A stretch of 64,000 nt of DNA from Actinomadura chibensis NBRC 106107. Its GTDB lineage: Bacteria > Actinomycetota > Actinomycetes > Streptosporangiales > Streptosporangiaceae. Of the stretch, positions 43,844-52,694 are shown piece after piece. The stretch lies in NCBI RefSeq assembly GCF_001552135.1, contig NZ_BCQP01000041.1, positions 62,001 to 126,000 of the forward strand, given 5' to 3'. A model generated the notes under the pieces. It did not search any database and had not been told where the DNA came from. It saw nothing but the letters and a program-made list of their open reading frames with translations. Within the stretch, counting starts at the first letter, position 1. The number at the start of each line of letters is the position of its first letter. Made by a program: the position numbers and the translations under genes.

Positions 43844-44533
43844 GTGGCAGGCGGCGCGGCGTGGCCGGGGGCGGTATCCGTCCTCGCGCGTCGCGCCGTC
43901 CGCCGGGTCCTCGTCCTGGCCGGGCTGGTGGTCGCCGGCTGGCTGCTCGGCTGCGCCGCGCAGGCGGCGGCCCACGCCGACGAGCTGCCCGCGGTCCCGT
44001 CGCGGGTCGTCGCGGGGACGCCGGTCCTGGGCTCCGCGGTCGAGACCGCGCCGCGCCCGGTCGGGCACGTCGTCCAGGAGGTGTCGGAGAAGGCGCCGGT
44101 CGAACGGGAACCGGTGACGCTCGCGCCGCCCCCGCCTCCCTTGGAAAGTCCGGCAATTTCCGGGATCTCGGAGACTCCGCGTCCCGCAGCGAAAGCGCAT
44201 GAGAGCAGGGCCGTCCCCGCGGGCCACTCCGCCCCGGCAGCGCCCCTGATTCAGCAGCGCCGCGCCGTGAAGATCGGCCACGTGGCGCCTGCCGCCGGTG
44301 GACGCGCGGCGCACCGGATCGTCCGGCAGCATCCGGCGCCGATGCGCGCCCCCGCCCCGCCCGGCGACCACTCCACGATCGGCGGCACCGCCTCGTCCGG
44401 TGTCATCGCGGGCTTCCCGAACGTCCTCGCATGGACGCCGGCTCCGCCGCGGGCCTCGGTCCCGCGCGCGCTCGGCGCGCTTCCCCCGGCCGTCCGCACC
44501 GCCGCGGACGAGCCGAGCTTCGCGCCCGACTGA
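43844..44533 (+). CDS. Secreted or anchored low-complexity protein
   Basis: A 229-residue protein I cannot assign. It starts with a basic segment and the hydrophobic helix VRRVLVLAGLVVAGWLLGCAAQAAAHA, ending in a signal-peptidase-like AHA. The mature region is Pro/Ala/Val-rich without clear domains (APPPPPLESPAISGI, AAPLIQQRRAVKIGH) and is likely extended in the cell wall. GTG 43844 has GGGGG eight bases upstream. It lies directly in front of the chaplin-like gene in the same orientation, with a separate promoter between, and both may be made during aerial growth. Confidence 0.65.
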   Translation: MAGGAAWPGAVSVLARRAVRRVLVLAGLVVAGWLLGCAAQAAAHADELPAVPSRVVAGTPVLGSAVETAPRPVGHVVQEVSEKAPVEREPVTLAPPPPPLESPAISGISETPRPAAKAHESRAVPAGHSAPAAPLIQQRRAVKIGHVAPAAGGRAAHRIVRQHPAPMRAPAPPGDHSTIGGTASSGVIAGFPNVLAWTPAPPRASVPRALGALPPAVRTAADEPSFAPD

Positions 44534-44567
44534 TCACCGAGCACAGTCTCCGGGCCCGCCCCGCGCC

Positions 44568-44615
44568 TTGACGGGGCCAGGTCCGGGACGTGTCGTGCGC
44601 TCTGCGCGGCACGTC
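44568..44615 (+). promoter_or_regulatory. Promoter and hairpin upstream of the chaplin-like gene
   Basis: TTGACG (44568-44573) and TGTCGT (44591-44596) are spaced 17 bp. An inverted repeat GACGTG...CACGTC (44587-44615) overlaps the -10 and could be an operator or leader hairpin. The gene's ribosome site ACGGAG lies 5-10 bases before ATG 44671. Confidence 0.45.
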
Positions 44616-44670
44616 ACCCCCCTCACAACGAGACCTTCAGTCTCAACCCCCAACCAATGAACGGAGCATC

Positions 44671-46533
44671 ATGCGAACGTGGGCTAAAAGCACGTCCCGG
44701 GCCGCCGTGCTCGCCGCGGGCGTCGTCGCCCTCGGCGTCAGCGCCCTCCCGGCGAACGCCTTCGCCGACACCACCGACGGCAGCGGGAGCGTCCTCGGCG
44801 GCAACCAGGTGAACGCGCCGATCTCCGCGCCCGTCGACGCCAGCGGGAACGGCGCCGCCGTCCTCGGGAAGTCGCTCGCCGGCTCCGGCGGCGGCGCGAA
44901 GGTCCGCCAGAACGGCGGCGGTGGCGGGCAGCAGACGGCCGGCACCTTCGGCGTCGGGTCCGGTAACCAGGTCAACGCGCCCGTCAACGCCCCGGTGAAC
45001 GCCTGCGGCAACAGCGCCGCGGTGATCGGCAGCGCGGTCGCGGGCTGCCAGGGCGGCGCCAAGGTCGCCGACGGCGGCGGCCAGAAGACGGACGGGACGG
45101 GCGGCGTCATCTCGGGCAACCAGGTGAACGCGCCGATCTCCGCCCCCGTGGACGCGTGCGGCAACGCGGCGGCGGTCATCGGCGTGGCGGGCGCCGGATG
45201 CAAGGGCGGATCCGTCGTCAAGGGCGGCGGCGCCGGGTCCGGGCAGTCGACGTCCGGCGTGTTCGGCACCGGGTCCGGAAACCAGGTCAACGCGCCGATC
45301 AGCCTGCCCGCCGACGTCTGCGGCAACGCGGTCGGCAACGCGGCCGCGGCCTGCGAGGGCGGCGCGTCCACCGGCAGCGGCGGCGGCTCCGGCGCGCCCA
45401 CCGCGCCCGGCGGGCAGACCACCGACGGCACCTTCGGCGTCCTCGCCGGAAACCAGGGAAACGCGCCGGTCGAGGCCCCGGCGGAGGTGTGCGGCAACGC
45501 CGCCGCGGTCGTCGGGCAGGCCGCCGCGCTCTGCACGGGCGGCGCCCACACCCACGGCGGGCACGGCGGCGACCAGCACACGTCCGGGGTGGACGGCGTC
45601 CTCGCGGGAAACCAGGGCGGCGCGCCGGTCACGGCCCCTGCCGACGTGTGCGGGAACGCGGCGGCGGTCGTCGGCGTGGCGGCCCCGCTGTGCGTGGACG
45701 ACCCCTACCAGAACCCCACCCAGGACCCGTACGACAACCCGTACCGCCGGACGTCCGGCGTCGTGGACGGTTCGCTGCAGAACGTCGCCCTGATCGACAC
45801 CGTCGCCGCTCTGAAGTCCGTTGACCGGCAGGAGCCGACGGCCGTCTCCCTGCTCGACACCGGATCGCCCAAGCAGGTCGGGAACCCGCTCCCGAAGAAC
45901 GGCCCCCTGACCATGAACGGCGTCGTGCTGCAGAAGGACGCGCTGGGCGAGGCGGTGGGCGGCCTCTCGGCGGGACAGGGCAGGGCGGCCCGGCTGACCG
46001 GCGGCACGCCCGGGACGAACGGCCTGCCGAAGCCGGGCGGCCTGATCGACAGCCCCTTCGGCATCCTGCCGAAGAAGCTGTCCGACGTGGGCGGCGCCGG
46101 TGGTCGGCAGGCGGCGGGCGGCACGTCCGGCCTGCCGAAGGTGGACGGCCTCGTCAAGAAGGGCGCCCTGTCCAAGGGCGCCGTGCCGAAGGGCGCGCTG
46201 CCGAAGAGCGGCGGCGCGACCCGGGCGGGGCTGCCCAAGGGGCACCTGCAGGACGGCGCGCAGCCGAAGGGGACGGACCTCGGGGCCCTGCTGGCCGCGA
46301 AGCGCCACGTCCCCGGCGTGCCGAGCGGTGAGGCGCTGCCCGCGAAGCCCGTCGTCCCGGCGACGACCGAGATCGGGCCGATCAAGAAGGTCTCGGCGGT
46401 CGAGCCGATCGAGAAGCGGCACGGGTCGAGCTGGACGGTCGCCGCGGCCGGGATGGTCGCGTTCATGGCCGGTGCGCTGACGCTGGTCCGGCGGACGCCC
46501 GCGCACCGTTCGGCGTCCGTCCGCCGCCGGTAG
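44671..46533 (+). CDS. Chaplin-repeat surface protein, six repeats, C-terminal membrane anchor
   Basis: A 620-residue secreted protein. A signal peptide ends ALPANA (cleavage near residue 30). Six chaplin-type repeats follow, at about residues 44-72, 98-126, 149-177, 203-228, 260-288 and 313-341, each with the pattern GNQ-N-AP...CGN...G...C separated by Gly-rich linkers. The first repeat has Ser in place of both cysteines; the fourth is shortened. After a PYQNPTQDPYDNPY segment the tail is rich in GLPK and KGAL units and ends with helix SWTVAAAGMVAFMAGALTLV and RR. Chaplins form amyloid surface layers in aerial hyphae. Known long chaplins have two or three repeats and an LAXTG sortase signal; here no LPXTG motif is seen, so the helix alone may anchor the protein. 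Confidence 0.82.
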   Translation: MRTWAKSTSRAAVLAAGVVALGVSALPANAFADTTDGSGSVLGGNQVNAPISAPVDASGNGAAVLGKSLAGSGGGAKVRQNGGGGGQQTAGTFGVGSGNQVNAPVNAPVNACGNSAAVIGSAVAGCQGGAKVADGGGQKTDGTGGVISGNQVNAPISAPVDACGNAAAVIGVAGAGCKGGSVVKGGGAGSGQSTSGVFGTGSGNQVNAPISLPADVCGNAVGNAAAACEGGASTGSGGGSGAPTAPGGQTTDGTFGVLAGNQGNAPVEAPAEVCGNAAAVVGQAAALCTGGAHTHGGHGGDQHTSGVDGVLAGNQGGAPVTAPADVCGNAAAVVGVAAPLCVDDPYQNPTQDPYDNPYRRTSGVVDGSLQNVALIDTVAALKSVDRQEPTAVSLLDTGSPKQVGNPLPKNGPLTMNGVVLQKDALGEAVGGLSAGQGRAARLTGGTPGTNGLPKPGGLIDSPFGILPKKLSDVGGAGGRQAAGGTSGLPKVDGLVKKGALSKGAVPKGALPKSGGATRAGLPKGHLQDGAQPKGTDLGALLAAKRHVPGVPSGEALPAKPVVPATTEIGPIKKVSAVEPIEKRHGSSWTVAAAGMVAFMAGALTLVRRTPAHRSASVRRR

Positions 46534-46539
46534 GACGGT

Positions 46540-46559
46540 CCGCGGCGCGCGCGCCGCGG
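46540..46559 (+). terminator. Perfect 20-base palindrome after the chaplin-like gene
   Basis: CCGCGGCGCG followed by its exact complement lies seven bases after the stop codon. It forms a very stable stem without a T-run, as many actinomycete terminators do. Confidence 0.5.
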
Positions 46560-46682
46560 CACCGGGGCCGCCGGGAGGCCGGTGGCCGCCGGAAGGTCCA
46601 GGCCCACCGCCACCCCCTCCCGGCGGCGCCTTCCTCCCGGCGGCCCACCCCACCTCCCGGCGGCCCACCCGCACCCAACCCC

Positions 46683-46975
46683 GCCCACAACCCCACGGCC
46701 ACATCCCTGAGCCACAACCCCGGCCACACGCCCTGGGCCGCACCCACGTGGGCCACAACCCCCCGGCCACAACCCCAGGCCACATGCCCTGGGCCACAAT
46801 CCCCTGGGCCACAATCCCCCGGGCCTACAGCTCCCCGGCCACACCCGCTGGGCTACAGCCCTCCGGCCACAACCCCCGGCCACAACCCCCAGTGCCACAC
46901 TCCCCGGCCACACCCGCTCGCTACAGCCCCCCGGCCACAACACCCCCGGCCACAACACTCGGGCCGCAACCCGCG
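46683..46975. repeat. Degenerate C-rich minisatellite
   Basis: About 20 units of a GGCCACAACCCC-like motif, 12-16 bases each, run in tandem with variants (GGCCACACCCGCT, GGCTACAGCCC, GGCCACAATCCCC). A longer unit with GGCCACACCCGCT followed by a CTACAGCCC variant and GGCCACAACCCC occurs twice near 46840 and 46908. The top strand is strongly C/A-rich. Open frames through it are low-complexity and not taken as genes. Confidence 0.75.
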
Positions 46976-47435
46976 GGGCGTAGGCGCGTGCTGTGGGCGT
47001 TTCGTGGGGGCTCGTGCGTCATGAGCGCCTTGCCGCAAGGGGTACAAGCACTCTCCGTTGGTGCACACCCCGCGCCCGGTTGCGCCTCCAAGGCGTGTAC
47101 CACTTGGGGGAGCGAGCCCGGTTACCTTTCGGTGGGGCGCGTCTGTCCGTGCCATCACTGCGTTCCGGCAGGTAGTGGCGTTACCTCGGTGGGATATTCG
47201 TGCTACCGCGACGCACGTCCCAGAAGGCGAAGCCCGGCCGCCGCCACCACGCGACCCCACCGCCATGACCGCCTGTGGTTACGGAGCGGAGTCGCGCGAC
47301 GCCCGGGCCGGACGCCGTCCGGAATGCGGCGAGCCCTTCCGGCGTTGCCCTTCACGGGGCTCGGGACGTCCGACGGCACGGTGCGCCGAAGTGACCGTAC
47401 GTAGTGCTACACTCCCGGCGGACTGCCGGGAACGG
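46976..47435. other. Intergenic stretch without a supported gene
   Basis: About 460 bases between the minisatellite and the DUF5703 gene. Frames on both strands are open but have no family pattern and biased composition. Near its end is an extended -10-like TGCTACACT (47405-47413) inside CGTAGTGCTA, pointing right, followed by a hairpin TCCCGGC/GCCGGGA (47413-47431). The hairpin may end the leftward DUF5703 message. A transcript from this promoter would run antisense to that gene towards topA. Confidence 0.4.
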
Positions 47436-47630
47436 TCAGAACGTGCGGACGACGCGGATGACCTTGCGGCGGAGTTGAATACGGCGGCGGCCGTCCGGGT
47501 AGAGGCGCAACCGATCGATTTCCCAGCCGCCGCGCTCTGCGTGCTCGGTCAGGATCTGCCGGGCGGTGTCACGCGTGGTGCCGCGGGGCAGTGACAGGAC
47601 GAGGTAGGTGTACTCCGCCATTGCGACCAT
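47436..47630 (-). CDS. DUF5703 family protein
   Basis: A 64-residue basic protein, MAEYTYLVLSLPRGTTRD at the start and YPDGRRRIQLRRKVIRVVRT at the end. The pattern fits the small actinobacterial DUF5703 family, of unknown function. ATG 47630 or the ATG three codons later could start it; neither has a ribosome site. It is divergent from topA with about 230 bases between them. Confidence 0.75.
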   Translation of the reverse strand: MVAMAEYTYLVLSLPRGTTRDTARQILTEHAERGGWEIDRLRLYPDGRRRIQLRRKVIRVVRTF

Positions 47631-47864
47631 TATTACTGGTCTACCGCGTGTCCGGCACCGTACGGTGGCGACCCGGTCCGCGCGGCCTCCGGCGGCATGT
47701 CATCCTGTCTGAGGCGCGCGGCGGTGAGAATCCCGTCCGCCTCCTGGGGCGGTGAGGTGGACGGAGACGCCCGGCGGGCATGAACGCGCCGTCCCGGGAC
47801 GTTGTACGAAGCCGGTAAGAAAGAGCCTGTTCAAAAGGACCGAGACAGCGAGGTTGGAGCGACT

Positions 47865-50561
47865 GTGCCAGCCAAGAACGGCACCGCGGATCGTGGCCGG
47901 GGCAACGGCGCCGGTACCCGTCTGGTGATCGTCGAGTCGCCCGCGAAGGCGAAGACGATCGCGGGGTACCTGGGCCGTGGCTACATCGTGGAGTCCAGTA
48001 TCGGCCATATCCGGGACCTCCCGGGGAGCGCCTCGGAGGTGCCGGCCAAGTACAAGGGCGAGCCGTGGGCGAAGCTGGGCGTGAACGTGGAGCGGGAGTT
48101 CGAACCGCTGTACGTCGTCAACTCCGACAAGCGCCAGCAGGTCCAGAAGCTCAAGAAGCTGCTCGCCGAGGCCGACGAGCTCTACCTCGCGACGGACGAG
48201 GACCGGGAGGGCGAGGCGATCGCCTGGCACCTCCAGGAGGTGCTGAAGCCGAAGGTCCCGGTGCACCGGATGGTCTTCAACGAGATCACCAAGGACGCGA
48301 TCCAGCGCGCCGCCGCGAACCCGCGCGAGCTGAACATGCCGCTTGTCGACGCGCAGGAGACGCGCCGCGTCCTGGACCGCCTCTACGGGTACGAGGTCAG
48401 CCCCGTCCTGTGGAAGAAGGTCATGCCGAAGCTGTCGGCGGGCCGGGTGCAGTCGGTGGCGACGCGGCTGGTGGTCGAGCGGGAGCGGGAGCGGATCGCG
48501 TTCGTCCCGGCCCACTACTGGGACATCGCGGCCCAGTTCGACACCGGCAAGGACGAGGAGCCCAAGGTCTTCAAGGCCGGGCTGGTCTCGGTCGACGGCA
48601 AGCGCGTCGCGCAGGGGCGCGACTTCGCCTCCGACGGGACGCTCAAGACCCGTGACGCCCTCCACCTGGACGAGCCCGCCGCGCGCGCGCTGGCCGAGCG
48701 GCTACGCGACCGTCCGTACGAGGTCACGACGGTCGAGCGCAAGCCGTACACGCGCCGCCCCTACCCCCCGTTCCGGACGACGACCCTCCAGCAGGAGGCG
48801 TCGCGCAAGCTGAACTTCTCCGCGAAGTACACGATGTCGGTGGCGCAGAAGCTGTATGAGAACGGCTTCATCACCTACATGCGAACCGACTCGATCACGC
48901 TGTCGGAGACGGCGATCACGGCGGCGCGGCGGCAGGCGGCGGCGCTGTTCGGCGGCGAGTACGTCCCGGACAAGCCGCGCGTGTACGCGTCGAAGGTGAA
49001 GAACGCGCAGGAGGCGCACGAGGCGATCCGTCCGGCGGGCGACACGTTCCGCACGCCGGGGGAGACGGGCCTGTCCGGCGACCAGTTCCGGCTGTACGAG
49101 CTGATCTGGAAGCGGACGATCGCGTCCCAGATGAAGGACGCGCTGGGCCAGTCGGTGTCGATCCGCGTCGTCGGGAACTCCACCCAGAACGAGCGCGCCG
49201 AGTTCGGCGCGACCGGAAAGACGATCACCTTCTACGGGTTCCTGAAGGCCTACGTCGAGAGCGCGGACGACCCGTCCACCGACCGGGACGACCAGGAGCG
49301 CCGCCTGCCGAACCTGGCCGAGGGCGACCCGCTGACCGCGAACGCCGTGGACGCCGAGGGCCACTCGACCCGCCCGCCCGCCCGCTACACCGAGGCCAGC
49401 CTGGTCAAGGAGCTGGAGGAGCGGGAGATCGGGCGGCCGTCCACCTACGCCTCGATCATCGGGACGATCATCGCCCGCGAGTACGTGTTCAAGAAGGGCA
49501 CCGCGCTCGTCCCGTCGTTCCTGGCGTTCGCCGTGGTGAACCTGCTGGAGCAGCACTTCGGCAACCTGGTCGACTACGACTTCACCGCCCACATGGAGGA
49601 CGGTCTCGACGAGATCGCCCGGGGCGAGGCCGAGCGCGTCCGCTGGCTGACCCGGTTCTACTTCGGCGACAACGGCGAAGAGGGGCTGAAGGAGCTGGTC
49701 GGCGACATCGGCGACATCGACGCCAAGGGCGTCAGCTCGTTCCCGATCAAGGGCTCCGACATCGTGGTCCGGGTCGGCCGGTACGGGTCCTACCTCGACC
49801 GCGACGGCGAGCGCGTCAACATCCCGGACGACATCGCGCCCGACGAGCTGACGGCCGAGAAGGCCGAGGAGCTGATGGCGCAGCCGTCCGGCGACCGGGA
49901 GCTCGGCACCGACCCGGAGACCGGGCACCTGATCGTCGCGAAGTCCGGGCGGTTCGGCCCGTACGTCACCGAGGTCCTGCCCGAGCAGGCGCCTCCGGCG
50001 GAGGGCGAGAAGAAGCGGCGCACGAAGAAGGCCGACGCGCCGAAGCCGCGCACCGGTTCGCTGTTCAAGTCGATGTCGCTCGACACGATCACGCTGGACG
50101 ACGCGCTGAAGCTGCTGTCGCTGCCGCGCACGCTCGGCGAGCTGGACGGGGAGAAGGTCACCGCCCAGAACGGACGCTTCGGCCCCTACATCAAGCGGGG
50201 CACCGACAGCCGTTCGCTCTCGTCCGAGGAAGACCTGTTCACGGTCACGCTGGAGCAGGCGAAGGAGCTGTTCGCGCAGCCGAAGCAGCGCGGCCGCCGG
50301 GCCGCCGCGGCGGCGCCGCTGCGCGAGCTGGGCAACGACCCGTCCAGCGAGAAGCCGGTGGTGGTGAAGGAGGGACGGTTCGGCCCCTACGTCACGGACG
50401 GGGAGACGAACGCGTCCCTGCGCAAGGGCGACGAGGTCGAGTCGATCACCATCCAGCGCGCCGCCGAACTGCTGGCGGAACGGCGTGAGAAGGTGGCCGC
50501 GGGCGGCGGGAAGAAGAAGCCGGCAACGCGCCGTCGAACCTCCGCAAAGTCCGGCTCCTAG
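47865..50561 (+). CDS. topA: DNA topoisomerase I
   Basis: An 898-residue type IA topoisomerase, which relaxes negatively supercoiled DNA. The TOPRIM domain opens with LVIVESPAKAKTIAGYLG and carries the metal motif ATDEDREGEA. The catalytic Tyr338 is in FITYMRTDSITLSE. The C-terminal third has no Cys4 zinc fingers; instead it has several repeats of the actinobacterial type (ELGTDPETGHLIVAKSGRFGPYV and similar) and a Lys/Arg-rich tail KKKPATRRRTSAKSG, both typical of mycobacterial and Streptomyces enzymes. GTG 47865 has GGAG five bases upstream; an in-frame ATG at 47802 has none. The gene ends 28 bases before the MFS-tmk gene, as in many actinomycetes. Confidence 0.96.
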   Translation: MPAKNGTADRGRGNGAGTRLVIVESPAKAKTIAGYLGRGYIVESSIGHIRDLPGSASEVPAKYKGEPWAKLGVNVEREFEPLYVVNSDKRQQVQKLKKLLAEADELYLATDEDREGEAIAWHLQEVLKPKVPVHRMVFNEITKDAIQRAAANPRELNMPLVDAQETRRVLDRLYGYEVSPVLWKKVMPKLSAGRVQSVATRLVVERERERIAFVPAHYWDIAAQFDTGKDEEPKVFKAGLVSVDGKRVAQGRDFASDGTLKTRDALHLDEPAARALAERLRDRPYEVTTVERKPYTRRPYPPFRTTTLQQEASRKLNFSAKYTMSVAQKLYENGFITYMRTDSITLSETAITAARRQAAALFGGEYVPDKPRVYASKVKNAQEAHEAIRPAGDTFRTPGETGLSGDQFRLYELIWKRTIASQMKDALGQSVSIRVVGNSTQNERAEFGATGKTITFYGFLKAYVESADDPSTDRDDQERRLPNLAEGDPLTANAVDAEGHSTRPPARYTEASLVKELEEREIGRPSTYASIIGTIIAREYVFKKGTALVPSFLAFAVVNLLEQHFGNLVDYDFTAHMEDGLDEIARGEAERVRWLTRFYFGDNGEEGLKELVGDIGDIDAKGVSSFPIKGSDIVVRVGRYGSYLDRDGERVNIPDDIAPDELTAEKAEELMAQPSGDRELGTDPETGHLIVAKSGRFGPYVTEVLPEQAPPAEGEKKRRTKKADAPKPRTGSLFKSMSLDTITLDDALKLLSLPRTLGELDGEKVTAQNGRFGPYIKRGTDSRSLSSEEDLFTVTLEQAKELFAQPKQRGRRAAAAAPLRELGNDPSSEKPVVVKEGRFGPYVTDGETNASLRKGDEVESITIQRAAELLAERREKVAAGGGKKKPATRRRTSAKSGS

Positions 50562-50576
50562 GGACATCCACGCCGA

Positions 50577-50589
50577 TACCCTGACCGAC
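50577..50589 (+). promoter_or_regulatory. Leaderless promoter of the MFS-tmk gene
   Basis: TACCCT (50577-50582) ends exactly 7 bases before ATG 50590 and no ribosome site is present, the spacing expected when transcription starts at the A of the start codon. Confidence 0.5.
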
Positions 50590-52659
50590 ATGACCAGAAC
50601 GGGCGCATCCCGGCCGCACCCCGCAGCGTCGCCGCCGCCGGGAGTTTCCCCGCTTTCCTCGATCGGGCCGTTCCGGCGGCTCCGGTCGGCGCTCGCGCTG
50701 TCCGGGCTCGGGCTGTGGCTCGCCGTCCCGGCGCTGACCGCGACGGCGGCGCTGCTGACCCGCGACGACGCGGCGGCCGTCCAGGTCCGGGCGGTCGGCG
50801 GCGTGCTCGTGCTGCTGGTGCTGCCCGCGGTCCTGCTCGCCCCGGTCGGCGGCGCGCTCGCCGCCCGCGTCGACCGGCGGCTGATGCTGATCGTCGCGGA
50901 CGTGCTGCGGTTCGTGGTCGTGCTGACCGTTCCGCTGGTGGGGACGCTGCCGTGGACGTTCGCCGCCGCGTTCCTGGTCGCCTGCGCGGGCCTGCTCTGG
51001 ACGCCCGCCGCCCGCGCGTCCCTGCCCGCCCTCGTCCCGGACGACGAGCTGCGCCCCGGCGCGCACCGCACCGCGAACCGCGTCCTGGTCGGCCCGGCCC
51101 CGGTCGCGGCGCTGCTGTTCGCCGTCCTCGCGCTGATCGCCAACGGGACGCTGGGCCGCGGCTCGCGCGCCGACCTCGCCCTCTACGTCACCGCCGCCGT
51201 GTTCCTCGCGTCGGCCGCCGCCGTCGCGCTGGTCCGCGAGATCCCGGCGTCCGAGCAGGTCCGCGTCGCCGCGCCGGTGAAGGCGATCTTCCAGGGCCCG
51301 GGGACGGCGGCCGCGCGCGGCGTCGGGGTCGCGGTGGCCGCCGCGTCCCTCACCGCGGGCGCGGTCGTCGCGGTCGCCCGCGTGCACACCGGCGAGCTGG
51401 GCGGCGGCGACGCCGGGTACGGGAGCGTCCTCGCCGGGCTCGCGATCGGGCTCGGGTTCGGGCTGTTCCTCGGGCCGCGCGTCCTCGTCCCGTTCAGCCG
51501 CCGGAGGCTGCTCGGCCTCGCGGTGATCGCCGCCGCGCTCGCGCTGGTCGTGATCGCGCTCGTGCAGAACCTCGTCGTCGCCGTGTTCACCACCGGGTTC
51601 CTCGGCGTGTTCGCGGGGGCCGCGTGGGCGACCGGGACCATCGCGCTCACCGACCCCGACGCGCCCGAGGACACCCGCCCGGCCGGTTACCTGCGGTCGG
51701 TCGCCGTGGTGACCGCGACGGTCGCGTTCGCGGCCGTGTCGCTGGTCGCGGGCGCGGTCGGGTCGCACCGGCTCGACGTCGGCGACTCGGTGTACGACTT
51801 CGACGGGACGGGCGCCGCGATGCTGATCGCGGCCGTGCTCGCCCTGCTGGCCGGGCTCGTCGGGTTCCGGCGGCTGGACGACCGGCGCGGCATCCCGCTC
51901 GTCCCCGACCTGCGCGCCGCGCTGCGCGGCGAGATCTACACGCCGCCGGAGCAGGCCCCGGCGGCGGAGCGGCCCGCCCGGCGCGAGCGCGGCGTGTTCA
52001 TCGCGTTCGAGGGCGGCGAGGGCGCGGGCAAGACCACGCAGGCGCGGCTCGCGGCGATCTGGCTGCGCGACCACGGCTACGACGTCGTCACGACGCACGA
52101 GCCCGGCGCCACCAAGATCGGGATGCGGCTGCGCGCGATGCTGCTCGACCGCGACACGACCGGGCTGTCCGACCGCGCCGAGAGCCTGCTCTACGCGGCC
52201 GACCGCGCCGACCACGTCGCGAACGTGATCCGGCCCGCGATCGACCGCGGCGCGATCGTGGTGAGCGACCGGTACGTCGACTCGTCCCTCGCCTACCAGG
52301 GCTTCGGACGGCAGCAGCGGGTCGAGGACATCGCCCGCGTGAACGCGTGGGCGACGGGCGGGCTCGTCCCGGACCTGACCGTCCTGCTGGAGATCCCGCC
52401 GCAGGCCGGGCTCGGGCGGCTGTCCGCGCCCGCCGACCGGATCGAGTCCGAGTCGCACGACTTCCACGAGCGCGTCCGCGCCGGGTTCCGCGCGCTCGCC
52501 GAGGCCGACCCCGAGCGCTACCTGATCCTGGACGCGAGCCGTCCGCAGAACGAGCTGAGCCGCGAGATCCAGTACCGCATCCGGGAGATCCTCCCCGACC
52601 CGGTGCCCGCGGGCGCCGAGGACGTCACCGGCAGCTTCCCGGTCATCACCGACTACTGA
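50590..52659 (+). CDS. tmk: MFS-like membrane domain fused to dTMP kinase
   Basis: A 689-residue fusion. Residues 30 to about 440 form roughly 10-12 membrane helices of an MFS-type transporter without clear substrate motifs (LLAPVGGALAARVDRRLMLI fits the loop 2-3 region). From residue 465 follows a complete thymidylate kinase: P-loop FEGGEGAGKTTQ (residues 473-484), the DRx motif in VVSDRYVDSSLAYQG, and a LID region with SAPADRIESESHDFHERV. It phosphorylates dTMP to dTDP, an essential step. Similar fusions are known in actinomycetes, where the membrane part has no assigned role. Downstream holB is a frequent neighbour. Confidence 0.92.
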   Translation: MTRTGASRPHPAASPPPGVSPLSSIGPFRRLRSALALSGLGLWLAVPALTATAALLTRDDAAAVQVRAVGGVLVLLVLPAVLLAPVGGALAARVDRRLMLIVADVLRFVVVLTVPLVGTLPWTFAAAFLVACAGLLWTPAARASLPALVPDDELRPGAHRTANRVLVGPAPVAALLFAVLALIANGTLGRGSRADLALYVTAAVFLASAAAVALVREIPASEQVRVAAPVKAIFQGPGTAAARGVGVAVAAASLTAGAVVAVARVHTGELGGGDAGYGSVLAGLAIGLGFGLFLGPRVLVPFSRRRLLGLAVIAAALALVVIALVQNLVVAVFTTGFLGVFAGAAWATGTIALTDPDAPEDTRPAGYLRSVAVVTATVAFAAVSLVAGAVGSHRLDVGDSVYDFDGTGAAMLIAAVLALLAGLVGFRRLDDRRGIPLVPDLRAALRGEIYTPPEQAPAAERPARRERGVFIAFEGGEGAGKTTQARLAAIWLRDHGYDVVTTHEPGATKIGMRLRAMLLDRDTTGLSDRAESLLYAADRADHVANVIRPAIDRGAIVVSDRYVDSSLAYQGFGRQQRVEDIARVNAWATGGLVPDLTVLLEIPPQAGLGRLSAPADRIESESHDFHERVRAGFRALAEADPERYLILDASRPQNELSREIQYRIREILPDPVPAGAEDVTGSFPVITDY

Positions 52660-52681
52660 ACGGGCCGGGGCCGCGCCCGGC

Positions 52682-52694
52682 TAGCCTTTGAACC
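52682..52694 (+). promoter_or_regulatory. Leaderless promoter of holB
   Basis: TAGCCT (52682-52687) ends exactly 7 bases before ATG 52695; no ribosome site is seen. Same arrangement as in front of MFS-tmk. Confidence 0.45.

Noticed and set aside
44623..46812. A 729-codon minus-strand frame opposite the chaplin-like gene
   Set aside because: Produced by the repetitive GC-rich sequence; no signal, domain or ribosome site.
46683..46975. Possible CRISPR array
   Set aside because: Units are contiguous and degenerate, without unique spacers of constant length, and there are no cas genes.
46976..47400. Possible riboswitch in the gap before the DUF5703 gene
   Set aside because: Some short inverted stretches exist, but I could not match a ydaO, cobalamin or other known consensus, and no gene follows on the right strand at a fitting distance.
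46748..47404. A 218-codon plus-strand frame through the minisatellite
   Set aside because: Low-complexity Pro/Ala/Thr translation that follows the repeat; no start site or family.
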